DNA of 64,000 nucleotides from DATAZK01 sp963731205 (GTDB lineage Bacteria; Actinomycetota; Actinomycetes; Frankiales; Frankiaceae). The translations under genes were made by a program, and so were the position numbers. Under the pieces are notes generated by a model. That model made no database searches. It was given only the letters and a program-made list of their open reading frames with translations, and was not told where the DNA came from. The stretch covers positions 2,170,001-2,234,000 of the forward strand of contig CAVSUJ010000002.1 of assembly GCA_963731205.1 (NCBI GenBank). The letters are read 5' to 3'. Positions 61,844 through 64,000 of the stretch are shown here, piece after piece (position 1 is the first letter of the stretch; each line of letters opens with the position of its first letter).

Positions 61844-63217
61844 ATGGTGGCATCCCCAGCCCCGGTTCGTCCCCCTGAGCGCAAGACCCCTCAGCCCAGC
61901 ACGACCGCTCGACCCCGCAGCACCTCTCAGCCCCGCAGCACCTCTCAGCCCCGCAGCACGTCTCAGCCCCGCAAGACCCAGCAAGCGCCGCAGTCCAGCA
62001 ATCGCTCGCGCCAGTCACGCACCCCCGCCCTCAGCGTGCTCATGGCTGCCGCGGTGATTGCCGCCAGCGGCGTCTACCTGGTGAACAATCACACCGGAGC
62101 GGCGCCGGCGTCTCAGACGTCGGCCACGGATCCCTTACCGCCGGTGGCAAGTGTGCTGAAGTCAGCCGCCGGGTCGATATCCGGCCTGCTCGGGCAGCCC
62201 AGCGACAGCCCGGCGCCGGCCCCCTCGAGTGCGCCGGCTCCCGCGCCTTCTCCGAGTAACGCGCCGGCTCCCGCGCCGCAGCCGTCGCCGAGCCCGAGCA
62301 GCGGAAGCGGCGGCGGAACGACGACGGGATCCGGCTCGTGCGGGCTCACGGCCAAGCTCGTCCCGACATGTTCGGGAGCCCTGTGGGGCATGGCTGACTC
62401 CACCGACAACATCAGCAGCGTCGAGCAGAAGATCGGCCGCCCGCTGACGGTCGTCAAGGAGTACCACGACTTCTCCGGCCAGGGCACCGCGGGCCAGTTC
62501 CCCACCCCAGCCGAGCAGCAGCTGATGAACAGCGGCCACATCCTGCACTTCGCGTGGACGGCCAAGCTCTGGAGCAACACGAAGGCGACGCCGAGCTGGA
62601 AGGACATCGCCGCCGGCAAGTACGACTCCAGCGTCGTCATCCCCGAGGCCAAGCGGCTGGCCGCCGTGAACACCCCGTTCTTCATCGACTGGGATCACGA
62701 GATGGACGGCAAGACGCGAAGCAGCTGGGGTTCGGCAGCCGATTACGTCGCCGCCTACCGCCACATCCACGCGGTCTTCGCGCAGTACGGCGTCGACAAG
62801 GCCGTCTGGGCCTGGGTACCGACCGGCTACTCCGGTAACTGGGACAAGGTGGCCTCGTACTACCCGGGCAACGACGTCGTCGACTGGATCGGGTGGGACC
62901 CGTACAACGGCAGCGTCAAGGGCTGGTCGAGCCCCGAGAAGGTGTTCAGCGCCTTCTACGACTGGATCGACAACGGTGGGCTCGGCTCCGGTGCCGAATC
63001 CAAGCCGCGGATGCTCGGTGAATACGGCACGGTCAACGATCCCAACGACTCGTCCCGGGCCGTCGACTGGCTGGACCAGGTGCCCTCCGCCCTCTCGGCG
63101 CTACCGAAGCTGCGAGCGGTCGAGTACTGGAACCAGGCCGAGTTCGCGATGAACAACACCGAACTCACCGGCTACACGCAGGCCGGACACAACCAGCTGG
63201 CCCAGATGAGGGGCTGA
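61844..63217 (+). CDS. Membrane-anchored GH26-like glycoside hydrolase
   Basis: 457 residues. A basic, Pro/Ser/Thr-rich cytoplasmic region (1-60) holds three RSTSQP repeats. One membrane helix (about 61-80) and an Ala/Pro/Ser-rich extracellular linker (about 95-165) follow. The catalytic domain resembles GH26 (mannanase and related beta-glycanases): the probable acid/base Glu in DWDHEMDG, the probable nucleophile in LGEYGT, and WAWVPTGY and WIGWDPYN between. ATG 61844 follows AGGAG at 61832-61836; an upstream start at 61769 has no site. Likely acts on extracellular polysaccharide. No sugar-transport genes adjoin it. Confidence 0.82.
   Translation: MVASPAPVRPPERKTPQPSTTARPRSTSQPRSTSQPRSTSQPRKTQQAPQSSNRSRQSRTPALSVLMAAAVIAASGVYLVNNHTGAAPASQTSATDPLPPVASVLKSAAGSISGLLGQPSDSPAPAPSSAPAPAPSPSNAPAPAPQPSPSPSSGSGGGTTTGSGSCGLTAKLVPTCSGALWGMADSTDNISSVEQKIGRPLTVVKEYHDFSGQGTAGQFPTPAEQQLMNSGHILHFAWTAKLWSNTKATPSWKDIAAGKYDSSVVIPEAKRLAAVNTPFFIDWDHEMDGKTRSSWGSAADYVAAYRHIHAVFAQYGVDKAVWAWVPTGYSGNWDKVASYYPGNDVVDWIGWDPYNGSVKGWSSPEKVFSAFYDWIDNGGLGSGAESKPRMLGEYGTVNDPNDSSRAVDWLDQVPSALSALPKLRAVEYWNQAEFAMNNTELTGYTQAGHNQLAQMRG
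61913..61966 (+). repeat. Three 18-bp tandem repeats in the GH26-like gene
   Basis: Three consecutive copies of an 18-bp unit beginning CCCCGCAGCAC, encoding RSTSQP repeats in the cytoplasmic N-terminus. The third copy differs by one base (ACG for ACC). Confidence 0.85.
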
Positions 63218-63237
63218 TTCATCGGGGGAACCACACG

Positions 63238-63278
63238 CGGCCGCCACCGGCGTTCATTGGAAACGTCGGTGGCGGCCG
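63238..63278 (+). terminator. Terminator after the GH26-like gene
   Basis: Perfect 12-bp stem CGGCCGCCACCG (63238-63249) with CGGTGGCGGCCG (63267-63278), extended by a near-matching CGTT/AACG pair. It starts 20 bases after the stop codon and is followed by only two Ts. Confidence 0.75.
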
Positions 63279-63364
63279 TTCCACGTATCATGGGAGCGTG
63301 ATCTTGAGGGAGTGACGCGCGGCCTCTTGTCGCTGTCCTGACCCTCCGTTTCGAGAGTTCCTCA

Positions 63365-64000
63365 ATGATCACCGCTACAGATGTTGAGCTGCGCGCGGGT
63401 GCGCGCTTATTGCTTTCCGATTGCACTTTCCGCGTCGGGCCCGGCGATCGCATCGGGCTCGTCGGCCGCAATGGTGCCGGGAAGACGACTCTGACCCGGG
63501 TGCTGGCGGGGGAGTCCCAGCCCGCGTCGGGCAATGTGACGCGCTCCGGTCCGATCGGCTATCTGCCGCAGGATCCGCGTACGGGTGACCTCGATGTGCT
63601 CGGACGCGATCGCATCCTCTCGGCCCGCGGCCTCGACACCGTCGCCGGCGAGATCGCCAAGCTGACGATCCGGCTCAGCGAAGACCCCGACGACGAAGCT
63701 GCTCTGGCGCGTTACGGAAAGCTGGAAGACCGCTTCACGGCGCTGGGTGGGTATGCCGCCGAGGCGGATGCTGCTCGTATTGCAGCGAATCTGGGCCTTC
63801 CGGAGCGAGCGTTGCTGCAGCCGCTCGGGACGCTGTCGGGTGGTCAGCGCCGGCGCGTCGAGCTCTCCCGGATCCTTTTCAGCGAGGCGGGCGAGGGCGG
63901 CACGTTGCTGCTCGATGAGCCGACGAACCATCTCGATGCCGATTCGATCGTCTGGCTGCGCGACTTCTTGCGTACGCACTCGGGCGGCCTGGTGGTGATC
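63365..64000 (+). CDS. ABC-F family ATPase (partial, runs off the window)
   Basis: First 212 codons of an ABC-F protein, cut by the window end. ATG 63365 opens MITATDVELRAGARLLL. The first nucleotide-binding domain has Walker A GRNGAGKTT, signature LSGGQRRRVELSRILF and Walker B LLLDEPTNHLD, with the characteristic NHLD of ABC-F. No membrane segments are seen. ABC-F proteins act on the ribosome in translation or antibiotic protection; which subfamily cannot be told from half a gene. The ribosome site is weak (GAGAG). Confidence 0.92.
   Translation, partial: MITATDVELRAGARLLLSDCTFRVGPGDRIGLVGRNGAGKTTLTRVLAGESQPASGNVTRSGPIGYLPQDPRTGDLDVLGRDRILSARGLDTVAGEIAKLTIRLSEDPDDEAALARYGKLEDRFTALGGYAAEADAARIAANLGLPERALLQPLGTLSGGQRRRVELSRILFSEAGEGGTLLLDEPTNHLDADSIVWLRDFLRTHSGGLVVI

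Overview
This window is a high-GC actinobacterial chromosome segment. GTG starts are frequent, a few TTG starts occur, and gene pairs often overlap by 4 bases (ATGA/GTGA). Most of the gene order is the conserved actinomycete backbone seen in mycobacteria and relatives: rpsO-pnp, dapB, rpsA-coaE-uvrB-uvrA, uvrC-rapZ-yvcK-whiA, gap-pgk-tpiA-secG, tkt-tal-zwf-opcA-pgl, ctaA/ctaB, and the suf cluster. An SsgA-like sporulation/division protein and RbpA support a morphologically complex member of the Actinomycetia. Genus cannot be fixed from this window. I see no rRNA, tRNA, CRISPR array, transposase or prophage.

Layout. 1-5.3 kb: rpsO, pnp, M16 protease, dapB and a small membrane protein. 5.3-10.9 kb: methyltransferase, rpsA, an FHA/zinc-ribbon protein next to an atypical protein kinase, and coaE. 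10.9-19.8 kb: nucleotide excision repair genes uvrB, uvrA and uvrC, with a metallo-beta-lactamase-fold hydrolase and the SsgA-like gene between them. 19.8-22.7 kb: rapZ-yvcK-whiA. 22.8-25.9 kb: gap-pgk-tpiA (lower glycolysis). 26.7-32.8 kb: a complete five-gene peptide ABC importer placed between tpiA and secG. 32.8-35.5 kb: secG, a solute-binding-like lipoprotein and rbpA. 35.6-42.4 kb, minus strand: pentose phosphate genes in transcription order tkt, tal, zwf, opcA, pgl. 42.8-48 kb: ctaB facing ctaA (heme O/A synthesis), an ATP-grasp enzyme, an AhpD-like protein and a two-gene ABC exporter. 48.1-52.8 kb: a minus-strand operon of a zinc-ribbon membrane protein, glpK and glpD. 53.0-53.9 kb: a DUF559-type nuclease-like gene bounded by two copies of a palindromic repeat. 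54.0-60.5 kb: the SUF Fe-S cluster operon sufR-B-D-Rieske-C-S-U-T, with a SufR operator overlapping the sufR start. 60.5-64 kb: corA, a membrane-anchored GH26-like glycosidase and the start of an ABC-F ATPase gene.

Points to look at first. (1) The 52-bp palindromic repeats that bound the DUF559 gene at both ends. (2) A mosaic lipoprotein-like gene (51.4-52.8 kb) whose central 600 bp uses a different codon style from its own ends. (3) Three core genes (a dppC-type permease, tkt and sufR) that each need removal of exactly one base to read through. This looks like base-insertion error in the sequence, unless real. (4) A tandem pair of 15-bp inverted repeats between tkt and ctaB. (5) An FHA adaptor and unusual kinase pair set between rpsA and coaE. 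(6) Long Lys/Ala-rich tails on UvrA and OpcA.
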